Source: Clostridiales bacterium mt11
GTDB taxonomy: Bacteria > Bacillota > Clostridia > Tissierellales > Tepidimicrobiaceae
Direction of reading: 5' to 3'
DNA length: 21,071 nucleotides
Assembly (NCBI GenBank): GCA_001282665.1
Contig: LN874948.1
Location: 171,281-192,351 of the forward strand
A model generated the notes under the pieces. The model did no database searches, had not been told where the DNA came from, and saw only the letters and a list, made by a program, of their open reading frames with translations. Numbering within the stretch: the stretch's first letter is position 1; every line of letters starts with the position of its first letter. Of the stretch, positions 1-7,296 are shown piece after piece. The translations under genes were made by a program, and so were the position numbers.

Positions 1-527
1 CCTAATGTTGAAGCTCCCGCTTCTTCTTTTTCTTCACCTTCACTTTTAGATTTTTTATCTACTCTAAATGGAGAAAGTATTTGTTGTACTTCTGCTACAG
101 TACCATTATATTTATTAAATCCCTGGCCTATTTGTACTGCACCTGTTATCGAAATGTTGTTTCCTGCTTCAGCAAAAGTTGCACCAAAATTTTTGACATC
201 AATTGCAGAAAATAAATTTCTTAAAACCACTGTACCATCTTTTTCTTTCTTTAAATCTTCCACTGAAAAAAGTTCCTCATATCTTTCTTTTAAAGATTTC
301 GGTACTACTTTTATCTCTTCCTTTTTGTTTTCTTCCATCCTCAAAGATTTTATATATAATACTTTTTCTCCACTATCTTCCCACATTCTTTTCATAGGAT
401 ACTTAAGTGCTTTATCACTCCCAAAAGTTTCACCGTTAGAAATGGTCTTAGGATAACCACTAAAATCAGCATTCCAATTTGACATTATAGATTTTATTCC
501 TATAACTCCATATACTCTTTTATTCAC
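1..527 (-). CDS. cas7: Cas7/Csh2, type I-B Cascade backbone subunit (partial, C-terminus off the left edge)
   Basis: Read on the minus strand from a GTG at 527, the frame stays open to the left edge and gives 175 residues, so the C-terminal part (family length about 300) is outside the window. The N-terminus (MNKRVYGVIGIKSIMSNWNA) and the following FGSDKALKYPMK and GAVQIGQGFN stretches are what I recognise as Csh2-type Cas7, the RAMP protein that polymerises along crRNA to form the type I-B backbone. The GTG start is chosen because GGAGG sits about 9 bases upstream, overlapping the end of cas8b, and because the family's conserved N-terminus begins here; the next ATG (codon 15) would delete it. 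Only 4 bases separate it from the cas8b stop, so the two are co-transcribed and probably translationally coupled. cas5 and cas3 would be expected next, beyond the edge. Confidence 0.9.
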   Translation of the reverse strand, partial: MNKRVYGVIGIKSIMSNWNADFSGYPKTISNGETFGSDKALKYPMKRMWEDSGEKVLYIKSLRMEENKKEEIKVVPKSLKERYEELFSVEDLKKEKDGTVVLRNLFSAIDVKNFGATFAEAGNNISITGAVQIGQGFNKYNGTVAEVQQILSPFRVDKKSKSEGEEKEEAGASTL

Positions 528-531
528 CTTT

Positions 532-918
532 TTAGTCCTCCTTTTTTTTAGTTTCGTAAAGTAAATTATTATGCAAATACCCACAAAGTAAAATATCTTC
601 TTTTACATCTTCTTCTGGAATATAACTTAAAATCATAGCTGACATATTGTTAAATCTTTTATTTCCCTTATCTATATCATAGCTATATTTTTTAAATAAT
701 TTTATTATCTCATTTTTTAGCTTTTCATCATTTTTGCAGTTAAGTATAGGATTAACTAATGAATGAGTCTTCTTGTTTGCCTTATTTCGTGAAATTAAAT
801 AACTTACCATTTGACCTACTAAAAAATAATACTCATCATCATTATCTATTTTTTGTGTTATATCATTATTTATTTTATTTCTTATATTATTAGTTAAATC
901 ACTTAGCATATCTGCCAT
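532..918 (-). CDS. cas11b: Cas11b small subunit, made from an internal start inside cas8b
   Basis: Inside cas8b and in the same frame, codon 444 is an ATG (918-916) preceded by a perfect Shine-Dalgarno AAAGGAGGT (933-925) at a 6-base spacing. Translation from it would give 128 residues, starting MADMLSDLTNNIRNKINND, mostly alpha-helical by composition and identical to the Cas8b C-terminus. It is known for type I-B, I-C and I-D systems that the small subunit Cas11 is produced by internal initiation in the large-subunit gene and forms the belly of Cascade. Size, position and helical character here fit that. The SD is at least as good as the one for full-length cas8b. A second in-frame ATG lies three codons further but has a poorer spacing. 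That this site is used is inference. Confidence 0.78.
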   Translation of the reverse strand: MADMLSDLTNNIRNKINNDITQKIDNDDEYYFLVGQMVSYLISRNKANKKTHSLVNPILNCKNDEKLKNEIIKLFKKYSYDIDKGNKRFNNMSAMILSYIPEEDVKEDILLCGYLHNNLLYETKKKED

Positions 919-2247
919 ATCACTACCTCCTTTAAAATATCCTAAAATTCCCCACATTAAATTAAATTGCTCTCTAGCTAAAATTATTTTACCTTTAAAA
1001 ATAGAATTTTTTATTAAATCTATTGATAAATTATAGAAAACCTTTTTTATAACCTGGTCGTTTCCTTTATAAAACCAATTATAAAGAACTTGTCTATATT
1101 TTAGAAGATTAAACTTAACTTTACTGTCATATATGTTTATATCCGATGCTTTTGTAAAAAAATTTCCATTTAATCTCCTGTTAAAATAAATACTATCAAC
1201 TACATTTCTTACTTGATTTATATCTTCTATATATCCATATTCCATACTTTTATATTTATCTGGGTATTCTATATTCAATATATTATCTATATATATTTCT
1301 CCTATATTCTTACTAAATCCCATTACAGTATCAAATTCATGTATTTCTACTTCGTTTTTTCCTTTTCTTATCCTCATTAAATATCCTGTAAAATCATCTT
1401 TATTTTCATTATCGTTTAAAAAATCATCTATATAGTCTTCTTTCACATATATATTATATTTTCCCTCTGCAAGTTTATTTGCTAGATAATCAAAGAACTT
1501 TTTCTGGATTAATATTTCATCAGTATCTATTAGATAAGGAATAGAATTTTTTCTAGTTCTATTTTCTAAGAATGGTTTTTTTGAGTTAAGATTCATATTA
1601 TCATTAGGTAATCCATATATTTTACCATCAATCTCTACATTATAATCTGTACTATTATAAATATTGGGAATTAAATATTTCTCATTTTCTTCTCTATATT
1701 CATTTATTTCACTTTCAAAGAATATTTTTAAATAATTTTTATCTTTTTTAATATTATTGGATTCCAATATTAAAAATATATTTTGTTTAATCCAACTTCT
1801 GCATCTTTCTAACTTTTCTTCATCTACTTGTCCATATTTTTCTTCCATTGTTTTATACATCTGTGCTTTTTCTTTTTTATATTTAATCAATGGTTTTTTT
1901 AAAATATCATAGTAACCATCTATTATCTCTTCTTTTAATTTATTTTTATTTATATTATCTTTTTTAATAAAAAAAGATAAATAATTATTGCTATGAATAA
2001 CCTTTTTAGAATCTATAGGTTTGTTCATATCTATTAATCTAGATAAATAGTCTAGTTGTTTAAAATATTTATAATCTTCATCTGTTGTATCATTATCTTT
2101 TTTTGCAACTTCTAATATCTTCTCCATATTCCCACTTTCGTTTACCAACAAATAACTTCCCTCTGGTAATATATAACTATCTAATATATATTCTTCTCCT
2201 TCTTCATCATATATCTTTTTAAATATATCCAAACAATCCTTTAGCAT
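532..2247 (-). CDS. cas8b: Cas8b/Csh1, large subunit of type I-B Cascade
   Basis: 571 residues, a normal length for Csh1-type Cas8b. The large subunit of the type I-B interference complex recognises the PAM and recruits Cas3. Identification rests on overall resemblance to Csh1 (N-terminal MLKDCLDIFKKIYDEEG, C-terminal helical part with YYFLVGQMVSYLISRNK, HSLVNPILNC and LLCGYLHNNLLY) and on its place between cas6 and cas7. The start ATG lies 12 bases after cas6 and is preceded by an AAGGAGGTG ribosome binding site. The protein is rich in Lys, Asn and Ile with no membrane segments. The C-terminal 128 residues probably also exist as a separate protein, listed as cas11b. The large-subunit family diverges fast, so the subtype call depends partly on the neighbours. 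Confidence 0.9.
   Translation of the reverse strand: MLKDCLDIFKKIYDEEGEEYILDSYILPEGSYLLVNESGNMEKILEVAKKDNDTTDEDYKYFKQLDYLSRLIDMNKPIDSKKVIHSNNYLSFFIKKDNINKNKLKEEIIDGYYDILKKPLIKYKKEKAQMYKTMEEKYGQVDEEKLERCRSWIKQNIFLILESNNIKKDKNYLKIFFESEINEYREENEKYLIPNIYNSTDYNVEIDGKIYGLPNDNMNLNSKKPFLENRTRKNSIPYLIDTDEILIQKKFFDYLANKLAEGKYNIYVKEDYIDDFLNDNENKDDFTGYLMRIRKGKNEVEIHEFDTVMGFSKNIGEIYIDNILNIEYPDKYKSMEYGYIEDINQVRNVVDSIYFNRRLNGNFFTKASDINIYDSKVKFNLLKYRQVLYNWFYKGNDQVIKKVFYNLSIDLIKNSIFKGKIILAREQFNLMWGILGYFKGGSDMADMLSDLTNNIRNKINNDITQKIDNDDEYYFLVGQMVSYLISRNKANKKTHSLVNPILNCKNDEKLKNEIIKLFKKYSYDIDKGNKRFNNMSAMILSYIPEEDVKEDILLCGYLHNNLLYETKKKED
925..933 (-). promoter_or_regulatory. Internal ribosome binding site for Cas11b
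   Basis: AAAGGAGGT on the minus strand, six bases before an in-frame ATG at 918 within cas8b. A 9-base match to the anti-SD in the middle of a gene of this base composition is unlikely to be chance. The codons it occupies encode Lys-Gly-Gly. Confidence 0.8.
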
Positions 2248-2259
2248 ATTTTCACCTCC

Positions 2260-2958
2260 TTATATCCACTTATAATTACAATAGCCAAAACCCCTACTAC
2301 CCATTTCCAGTAATCCTGTTCCTAATATAAAATAAGCCATCTCCTGTGCCATTTCATTTTCAGCTATGTATAAAGTCATCTTGTCCCCGAGTAAAGAAAT
2401 ATTTTTATATTTAGTGCTAATAGGTTTTATATTTTCAAATTTTATCATATTAAATAGTTCAAAATCTTCATCTATTTTTTTATTAAAAAAGTCATTATAC
2501 TTTTTTATTATATTATCCTTAATTCTTCTTTCATAAGTTTCTAAAGACTGGTTTTTTCTCCAATAACCATCTTCAAATTTTGCAACAGAAGGTGTTATAT
2601 TGTATAGTTTTTCAATATGTTTTTTAGGTAAATATCTTTTATTAATAGTCAAAGCTTTCATAGAATCTGTATATTCATTTACTAGATATTCTTCAAAATG
2701 TTCAGATAATTCTTCGTATACTGTTCTAATTTTTATAGAGTATATATTGCCTTTTTTATATATTTTGTCAACCTCTAAAGGCCATAAGGAGGAAAAATTA
2801 TAATATTTATACTTATTTTCTTTATGAAAATCAGCATATTTTTGAGTTTTTAATAATGATTTATCTATTAATTTAGAAATACCCTCAAGCGCTTCACTAC
2901 TCATAATGTTTCTCATTAAAAATACCTTTAATTCTAATTCTATTACCTTCATATTCAT
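2260..2958 (-). CDS. cas6: Cas6, CRISPR pre-crRNA endoribonuclease
   Basis: 232 residues, typical of Cas6. It cuts the repeat in pre-crRNA to release crRNAs for type I-B Cascade. The C-terminus carries the family's glycine-rich signature (GTGLLEMGSRGFG, about 214-226). The N-terminal half has the usual HKENKYKYYNFSSLWP block (about 45-60); His45 is the best candidate for the general-base histidine of metal-independent Cas6 catalysis. Two RRM-like ferredoxin folds are expected. The start ATG at 2958 has AGGGGGTG five bases upstream; the second ATG two codons later is poorly spaced. It is first in the visible cas operon (cas6-cas8b-cas7). Upstream lies an orphan IS3 OrfA with only 47 bases between. 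Confidence 0.93.
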   Translation of the reverse strand: MNMKVIELELKVFLMRNIMSSEALEGISKLIDKSLLKTQKYADFHKENKYKYYNFSSLWPLEVDKIYKKGNIYSIKIRTVYEELSEHFEEYLVNEYTDSMKALTINKRYLPKKHIEKLYNITPSVAKFEDGYWRKNQSLETYERRIKDNIIKKYNDFFNKKIDEDFELFNMIKFENIKPISTKYKNISLLGDKMTLYIAENEMAQEMAYFILGTGLLEMGSRGFGYCNYKWI

Positions 2959-3005
2959 TTTTTCACCCCCTTCTAATTAAACTTTAATGAATGGAACAAT
3001 TTCAT

Positions 3006-3281
3006 CTATTGTTCTCTTGCAAATATAGCAGTAGCTTTTTTTAATATTTTATTTTCCATCTCTAGTTCATAAATTCGTTTCTTCATTTCTTGATATTCTT
3101 TAGCAGTAATTTCTTCACTTCTTGATACTTTCAAAGAAGAAAGCTGATTTATCCATTTATAAATAGTTGTAGTTGATACTCCATATTCACAGCTTAAATC
3201 TACTACAGATTGACCAAAATGATAGAGTTTAACAATCTGTTGTTTAAATTCATCAGTATACCTAACGCCACTTTTTAGCAT
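3006..3281 (-). CDS. Orphan IS3-family transposase OrfA (remnant, OrfB missing)
   Basis: 91 residues from the ATG at 3281, chosen because GGAGGT lies 10 bases before it; an ATG six codons further upstream overlaps that SD. The product has an N-terminal helix-turn-helix (RYTDEFKQQIVKLY, then VSTTTIYKWINQL, about 8-45) and a C-terminal leucine-zipper-like coiled coil ending in ENKILKKATAIFAREQ, the standard end of IS3/IS150-type OrfA before the OrfB frameshift. The DDE-containing OrfB should follow on the minus strand, but cas6 begins 47 bases later. A short piece in another frame just after the stop (DEIVPFIKV) could be the first residues of OrfB, weakly. The element is therefore truncated and cannot transpose alone. 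No terminal inverted repeats were found. Confidence 0.8.
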   Translation of the reverse strand: MLKSGVRYTDEFKQQIVKLYHFGQSVVDLSCEYGVSTTTIYKWINQLSSLKVSRSEEITAKEYQEMKKRIYELEMENKILKKATAIFAREQ

Positions 3282-3299
3282 TATTTGACATACCTCCAT

Positions 3300-3601
3300 T
3301 ATATATTTTATCGTATTATTTTTTTATATCCACATCTATATATTAATTCCTGGTAATCAATTATCATTGATATTTGTTAATTTATATACATAATATATTT
3401 ATTTTCCATTAATGTCAATAGTTAAATTAAAAAATCCTATATTCCCTAATTAATCAATAATCATATTTAAATACATAAGATGTTACGGTTCATTTTAACT
3501 AAGGTTATATAGGACTTTATATTGATTTTGTATTTATATTATATACTAATTTTCAATATCTGTCATTTATTGAATTTTGTATATTAAAAAATGTACCTCA
3601 T
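3300..3601. other. AT-rich intergenic region between OrfA and the radical SAM gene
   Basis: About 300 bases, very AT-rich. Apart from the promoter at 3390-3418, I see no ORF, no CRISPR repeat units and no clear hairpin terminator for the radical SAM gene, whose transcript ends toward this region. Confidence 0.5.
3390..3418 (-). promoter_or_regulatory. Near-consensus sigma-A promoter reading into OrfA and the cas operon
   Basis: On the minus strand, TTGACA (3418-3413), a 17-base spacer and TATTAT (3395-3390): perfect -35, correct spacing, 5 of 6 at -10. Transcription would start near 3383, about 100 bases before OrfA. No terminator is visible between OrfA and cas6, so this promoter could drive cas6-cas8b-cas7 through the OrfA fragment. 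Confidence 0.65.
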
Positions 3602-4897
3602 TCAAAACTTTAAAGAATCCGTCCCCCTAATGGAAAACTTATACCCTAAATTCACTACAAGATTGTGTATTATGTTAGTTCTAGAAACTGATAATCTCTT
3701 TATAATGGACTTTATAGAATAAAATTCTTTTCTAAACCACATATAACCTTCAAACAATTCTTGAGGAGTCATGTTTTTGGGTTTAAATGCTACTCTTGTT
3801 TTTCCATTATAGTATTTCCAATCCTCAGATATCAGCCTACCTTCTTTCTTAAATTGTTCATATATTGGGGTTTTCGGCAGCGGAGTCAATATGCTTACGG
3901 TGACTCCATCTATACCTAGATTATTACACGCTTCAAGGGTTTCTTTAAATACATCTTTGGTATCAGTATCAAAGCCGAATATTATCCCTGCTTGAACGCA
4001 GATTTCATTTCTATGGATTAAATTTATTAACTCTTTATATCTATCTACATTATTAATCGACTTATTGACGCTTATTAAACTATTTTTTGAAAAGGATTCT
4101 AATCCTAAAAAAAGGTATACACAGCCTGATTTTTTAGCTAACTTTAATAGTTCTTCATCTTGACATCTTTCAAGAGTAACCTGTGCTGCCCACTTTTTAT
4201 TAAGCTTAGTTAATTCCTTCATCAACTTCTTTGCATATTCTACATCTCCAAAAAAGTTATCATCCCAAAATACAAAATATCTTACATTCATACTCTTTAT
4301 ATCCTCTATAACTTCCTCTATGGGACGCATCCTAAAAGAATCATAATATATTTGTTTTAAATTACAATAGCTACAACTATATGGACAACCTCTTGTAGCG
4401 ATAACTGCACCTTTTGTAAAATATCTGCCTTTAACAAGATTCCTTTTTGGGATAGGGATTCCTTCTAATTGCACTATATTTTCTCCTCTATATTGTACCT
4501 TAGCCTTATCATTATAAAAGTCCTCCAAAAATTTAGGCCATATATCTTCAGCTTCACCGACTATAATATAGTCGCAATATTTTATGGCTTCATCTGGCAT
4601 TAAGGTTACATGAGGACCTCCTAATACCACTTTACAACCATTATTTCTAAACTTATTTGATATATTATAACAATGGGAAGCATTTGGCGTATTTACTGTT
4701 ATGGCTATTAAATCAAACTTTTCTTTAAAAGGTATCTTTTGATTATATTCATCTATAAGTTTAATTTCATATTTAGATTCATCTATAAATCCTGCTAAAT
4801 AAGGCATGGTAATTTGTATGAAATTGTTAAATTGTCTTTTTCTAAATCTATTTATTTCTTCGCTCTCTGGTGTAATTAGTAATATCTTTTTCTTCAT
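3602..4897 (-). CDS. B12-binding-domain radical SAM protein
   Basis: 431 residues. Residues 1-125 form a cobalamin-binding-like Rossmann domain (KILLITPESEE, DLIAITVNT, KVVLGGPHVTLMPDEA, YIIVGEAE) without the DxHxxG base-off motif. This is followed by a radical SAM core with the CxxxCxxC [4Fe-4S] motif at C171, C175 and C178 (RGCPYSCSYC), then a TIM-barrel portion with WDDNFFG and LGLESFSKNSL. The architecture is that of the BchE/HpnR/P-methylase superfamily; the reaction (methylation, cyclisation or other) cannot be told from sequence. The ATG follows directly on the stop of the upstream regulator gene, with GGAG inside that gene's end, so the two are translationally coupled. The operon is DUF2975 - XRE regulator - radical SAM. 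Oxygen sensitivity of the cluster fits an anaerobe. Confidence 0.85.
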   Translation of the reverse strand: MKKKILLITPESEEINRFRKRQFNNFIQITMPYLAGFIDESKYEIKLIDEYNQKIPFKEKFDLIAITVNTPNASHCYNISNKFRNNGCKVVLGGPHVTLMPDEAIKYCDYIIVGEAEDIWPKFLEDFYNDKAKVQYRGENIVQLEGIPIPKRNLVKGRYFTKGAVIATRGCPYSCSYCNLKQIYYDSFRMRPIEEVIEDIKSMNVRYFVFWDDNFFGDVEYAKKLMKELTKLNKKWAAQVTLERCQDEELLKLAKKSGCVYLFLGLESFSKNSLISVNKSINNVDRYKELINLIHRNEICVQAGIIFGFDTDTKDVFKETLEACNNLGIDGVTVSILTPLPKTPIYEQFKKEGRLISEDWKYYNGKTRVAFKPKNMTPQELFEGYMWFRKEFYSIKSIIKRLSVSRTNIIHNLVVNLGYKFSIRGTDSLKF

Positions 4898-5110
4898 TTA
4901 ATTTTCTCCATCATCGATGTATTCTAAAATATCCCCGGGTTGACAATTTAAAACCTTACAAATGGAATTTAATGTTGTAAACCGTATTGACCTTGCTTTA
5001 TTTGTTTTCAAGATAGATAGATTGTTTAAGCTAATACCTACTTCTTCCGATAATTCTGTTAAAGTCATTTTACGTTTAGCCAACATTACATCTAAATTAA
5101 CCATTATCAT
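4898..5110 (-). CDS. Small XRE-family transcriptional regulator (YozG-like)
   Basis: 70 residues from the ATG at 5110: a stand-alone Cro/CI helix-turn-helix domain (MTLTELSEEVGISLNNLSIL, then FTTLNSICKVLNCQPGDILEYI). The sequence resembles the small YozG-type regulators that sit next to DUF2975 membrane proteins. A longer reading to 5164 would overlap the DUF2975 gene by 41 bases and add a tail unlike the family; the ATG at 5110 or the GTG at 5119, just after the DUF2975 stop at 5124, is preferred. The SD is weak (GAAAGAGTG). It likely binds DNA as a dimer and controls its own operon together with the membrane partner; the signal is unknown. It abuts the radical SAM gene with no gap. Confidence 0.82.
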   Translation of the reverse strand: MIMVNLDVMLAKRKMTLTELSEEVGISLNNLSILKTNKARSIRFTTLNSICKVLNCQPGDILEYIDDGEN

Positions 5111-5123
5111 CTTTATCACTCTT

Positions 5124-5567
5124 TCATATTGATAATCTACTATCTTCATAAAACTCTTTGCCATCTAGCAAAATTTCTTTTACGATGGTAGCAAATACAT
5201 ATATAATGATGATTCCCATAAGTATAATAAATGTCAAAATGTTTTTATATCTAGCTATTCCAAAGATATATAAGGCAAATTCTATTCCTAGACATATTTT
5301 TATCCTTGTTATTTCAACAATTGTTTTATCTTCAAAACCTAAATTATCTTTTAGAGATTTACTCATTTTATAAAACTCAAATAGCATGACGCAGAGAGGA
5401 ATCATTGAAATCCATAGAAAAATCAATACATCCATTCTTATTTTAATATCTGTCCTTTGACTATAAATTGAGGATAATTTAGGAAGAAGGATAGCCCCTA
5501 ATCCAGTTCCAATGATACCTATAATGCTTAGTGTCATGAGAATATTTCTAATCTTTTTTTGTCTCAT
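5124..5567 (-). CDS. DUF2975-like four-helix membrane protein
   Basis: 147 residues from the ATG at 5567 (GGAGGT lies about 9 bases before; a TTG one codon upstream is a poorer choice). Four hydrophobic segments are visible at about 8-30, 46-66, 92-108 and 110-132, with little soluble sequence. Size, topology and immediate pairing with a small XRE regulator match the DUF2975 family, for which no biochemical function is established. It is first in a three-gene operon and may act as the membrane sensor or antagonist for the downstream regulator. This family assignment is from layout and general resemblance, not from a catalytic motif. Confidence 0.75.
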   Translation of the reverse strand: MRQKKIRNILMTLSIIGIIGTGLGAILLPKLSSIYSQRTDIKIRMDVLIFLWISMIPLCVMLFEFYKMSKSLKDNLGFEDKTIVEITRIKICLGIEFALYIFGIARYKNILTFIILMGIIIIYVFATIVKEILLDGKEFYEDSRLSI

Positions 5568-5619
5568 CAATCGTCGACCTCCATGTATATCATTTATTAT
5601 TCACTGCTATTCATGTAAT

Positions 5620-5648
5620 ATTATATGTTATTAGATATGTCTTGTCTA
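5620..5648 (-). promoter_or_regulatory. Promoter of the DUF2975 / XRE / radical SAM operon
   Basis: Minus strand TAGACA (5648-5643), 17-base spacer, TATAAT (5625-5620); 5/6 and 6/6 matches. The -35 overlaps a perfect 8-base palindrome GTCTAGAC (5644-5651), which could be part of an operator for the XRE regulator encoded in the operon. Confidence 0.6.
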
Positions 5649-5702
5649 GACCATTTTAATTTTTTGTTTGAATTAAGTAAAATGAATTAGTTGCTAGATA
5701 TA

Positions 5703-5743
5703 AAAAGACCTCATTATCTATTTTAAAGATAACAAGGTCTTTT
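5703..5743 (-). terminator. Rho-independent terminator of the hypB operon
   Basis: Perfectly symmetrical hairpin: AAAAGACCT and TTATC pair with GATAA and AGGTCTTTT, with a CA/CA internal mismatch and a 9-base loop. On the minus strand it is followed by a T-run and lies 12 bases past the methyltransferase stop. Confidence 0.85.
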
Positions 5744-5754
5744 ATTTAAATATA

Positions 5755-6345
5755 TTATCGGCATCCAATTATTACAAACATATCCTTATTGTCTATTTCT
5801 TCTAATACTTTTAAATGAGCATCTAAAAAGTACTCCCTCATGACTGCCATTGTTGGTAAATTGTCCTCTTTGACGATTTCATCTGCCCTTTTATGGAGAT
5901 TGTTGATGTCCTCTCTGCTCTGAGAATGACAAATCGTAAGCTTACCCCCAATTTTCAATTTTTGTGCTAGTATTTTAACTGCCTCTGATTTTCTACATTG
6001 AAAGTGGGGAAACATGGAATAACATATGATGTGATCGTACTTAGATTTATCATCAGTATTGAGGGCATCTTCACATTTAAATACGACATTGTCGTATTTA
6101 TATTTTTGCTGAGCCACCTCAATCATTTTTTTAGCAACGTCAATACCCTTAATAGAGCCTAACTGAGTAACCCTCTCATATAAACTTGGTATCAATATTC
6201 CAGTCCCTGTACCTACATCTAAAATACAGTCCCCTGACTTAATACCAATCAAATCCAATATATATTCTACCTTTGCCATATCATGACTACAGCTTTCATC
6301 CCAAGTACCTGCTACGCTATTAAAAAAATCTATTTTCGACTTCAT
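5755..6345 (-). CDS. Class I SAM-dependent methyltransferase, last gene of the hypB operon
   Basis: 196 residues. The Rossmann-fold SAM-binding motif I is CILDVGTGTGILIP (about 40-53), followed by the acidic ribose-binding Asp in GIDVAKKMIEVAQ and a CEDAL motif; SMFPHF is at the usual post-II position. It begins FFNSVAGTWDE, a common start for UbiE-like small-molecule methyltransferases. The substrate is unknown. Its ATG overlaps the stop of the ECF S-component gene (ATGA overlap), so the two are translationally coupled, and a terminator follows. The coupling suggests that it may modify whatever the transporter imports, or a product of the same pathway; that is inference. Confidence 0.85.
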   Translation of the reverse strand: MKSKIDFFNSVAGTWDESCSHDMAKVEYILDLIGIKSGDCILDVGTGTGILIPSLYERVTQLGSIKGIDVAKKMIEVAQQKYKYDNVVFKCEDALNTDDKSKYDHIICYSMFPHFQCRKSEAVKILAQKLKIGGKLTICHSQSREDINNLHKRADEIVKEDNLPTMAVMREYFLDAHLKVLEEIDNKDMFVIIGCR

Positions 6346-6872
6346 TGCAATTCACTACTTCGATTAAATTTTTTCATTGCCAATACGATTGCAGGTATGA
6401 TGACCAATTGTATGATGATGCCTGGAAGTCCCTTGATAATTGCCCCTTGTATAAAGACTATTGGACTAGGTAATTTTGCCATAAAAAATGTTGCCAATAT
6501 CCATACGAATATACCTGCCATAATCCTACCACATATCATGCTAATAATAAGGGATGCATAAACATTCTTGTTTAAATTTCTATAGATTAAACTTACTACA
6601 GTGCCGTAAACCATAAGTTCTGGCATCATGAATGGCAGTACTGGAAAAAGTGGAGGCATCCCCGTCAATAATGAACTTAAAAGTGGAGTCAATGCTCCTA
6701 CTGCCAATGCAAATGGCCAATCTAAGAAAAAGCCAGCCATTAACACTGGTATATGCATAGGTAAAAATATTGAGCCACCTCCTTCCACAGCATGAAATGC
6801 TATGGGTAGTACAATACCTATGGCTATAAATAGACCTGATAATGCTAACTTCTTTGTCATTTGTTCCTTCAT
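6342..6872 (-). CDS. ECF transporter S component (substrate-binding membrane subunit)
   Basis: 176 residues from the ATG at 6872, chosen because GGAGGGAG lies six bases upstream; the longer reading from 6896 would overlap hypA. About six hydrophobic segments fill the protein (KLALSGLFIAIGIVLPIAF, PVLMAGFFLDWPFALAVGAL, two segments in mid-protein and VQLVIIPAIV-type helix near the end). The LPMHIPVL and LTPLLSSLLTGMPP stretches are typical of ECF S components, which bind a vitamin or metal ligand and use a shared EcfA/A'/T module encoded elsewhere. It is not a CbiM/NikM-type protein, so direct nickel uptake is not supported by the sequence; the substrate is unknown. It is 13 bases after hypA and overlaps the methyltransferase gene by 4 bases. 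Confidence 0.85.
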   Translation of the reverse strand: MKEQMTKKLALSGLFIAIGIVLPIAFHAVEGGGSIFLPMHIPVLMAGFFLDWPFALAVGALTPLLSSLLTGMPPLFPVLPFMMPELMVYGTVVSLIYRNLNKNVYASLIISMICGRIMAGIFVWILATFFMAKLPSPIVFIQGAIIKGLPGIIIQLVIIPAIVLAMKKFNRSSELQ

Positions 6873-6885
6873 AGCAATCTCCCTC

Positions 6886-7227
6886 CTAATAAGCAATAAT
6901 TTCTTTAATCAGTAATTCTCTACCGCTAAGCAATTCCCAATCACGATCTCCGCAGTCTGGACACTGCCTATTACATTTAATAAAATTGAATACCTTGTTA
7001 CAATTATGACACATACAATTACCTGGCAATATTTCGATTTCCAGTTTTGTATCCTGTAGCATAGTTCCATATACCGCAGCAGGATAACAGTCCTTAACAT
7101 ACTTTGGTATAACTGAAGACAGCTCACCAATTTGAAGTACCAATGTATCAATATTTGTAATCTCATTTTCTTGAGCAAAGCTTTCAACTGTTTTGACGAT
7201 TTGAATTACAACTCCTAATTCATGCAA
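6886..7227 (-). CDS. hypA: HypA, nickel metallochaperone
   Basis: 113 residues, normal for HypA, which delivers Ni(II) with HypB to [NiFe]-hydrogenase precursors and, in some bacteria, to other nickel enzymes. The start codon is TTG (7227-7225), with GAGGTG seven bases before. This start is well supported because it produces the obligatory N-terminal Met-His-Glu nickel site (MHELG). The zinc-binding loop is present as two CxxC pairs (CHNC at about 73-76 and CPDC at about 90-93). The family's GELSSVIPKYVKDCYPAA block is intact. It lies between the large flavoprotein and the ECF S component in one operon; no hypC, D, E, F or hydrogenase genes are near. Confidence 0.93.
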   Translation of the reverse strand: MHELGVVIQIVKTVESFAQENEITNIDTLVLQIGELSSVIPKYVKDCYPAAVYGTMLQDTKLEIEILPGNCMCHNCNKVFNFIKCNRQCPDCGDRDWELLSGRELLIKEIIAY

Positions 7228-7296
7228 ATGAGTTCACCTCTATTTCCTTGCATAAAACATGGGGTGGGTTTTCCCTCCCATATTATTAATTGCATA

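Noticed and set aside
154..456. 100-residue open frame on the plus strand at the left edge
   Set aside because: It is the antisense of cas7, whose minus-strand frame is convincingly coding.
1..3601. A CRISPR array expected near the cas genes
   Set aside because: No repeated 28-37 base unit with regular spacers was seen in this region or elsewhere; the array is probably beyond the left edge.
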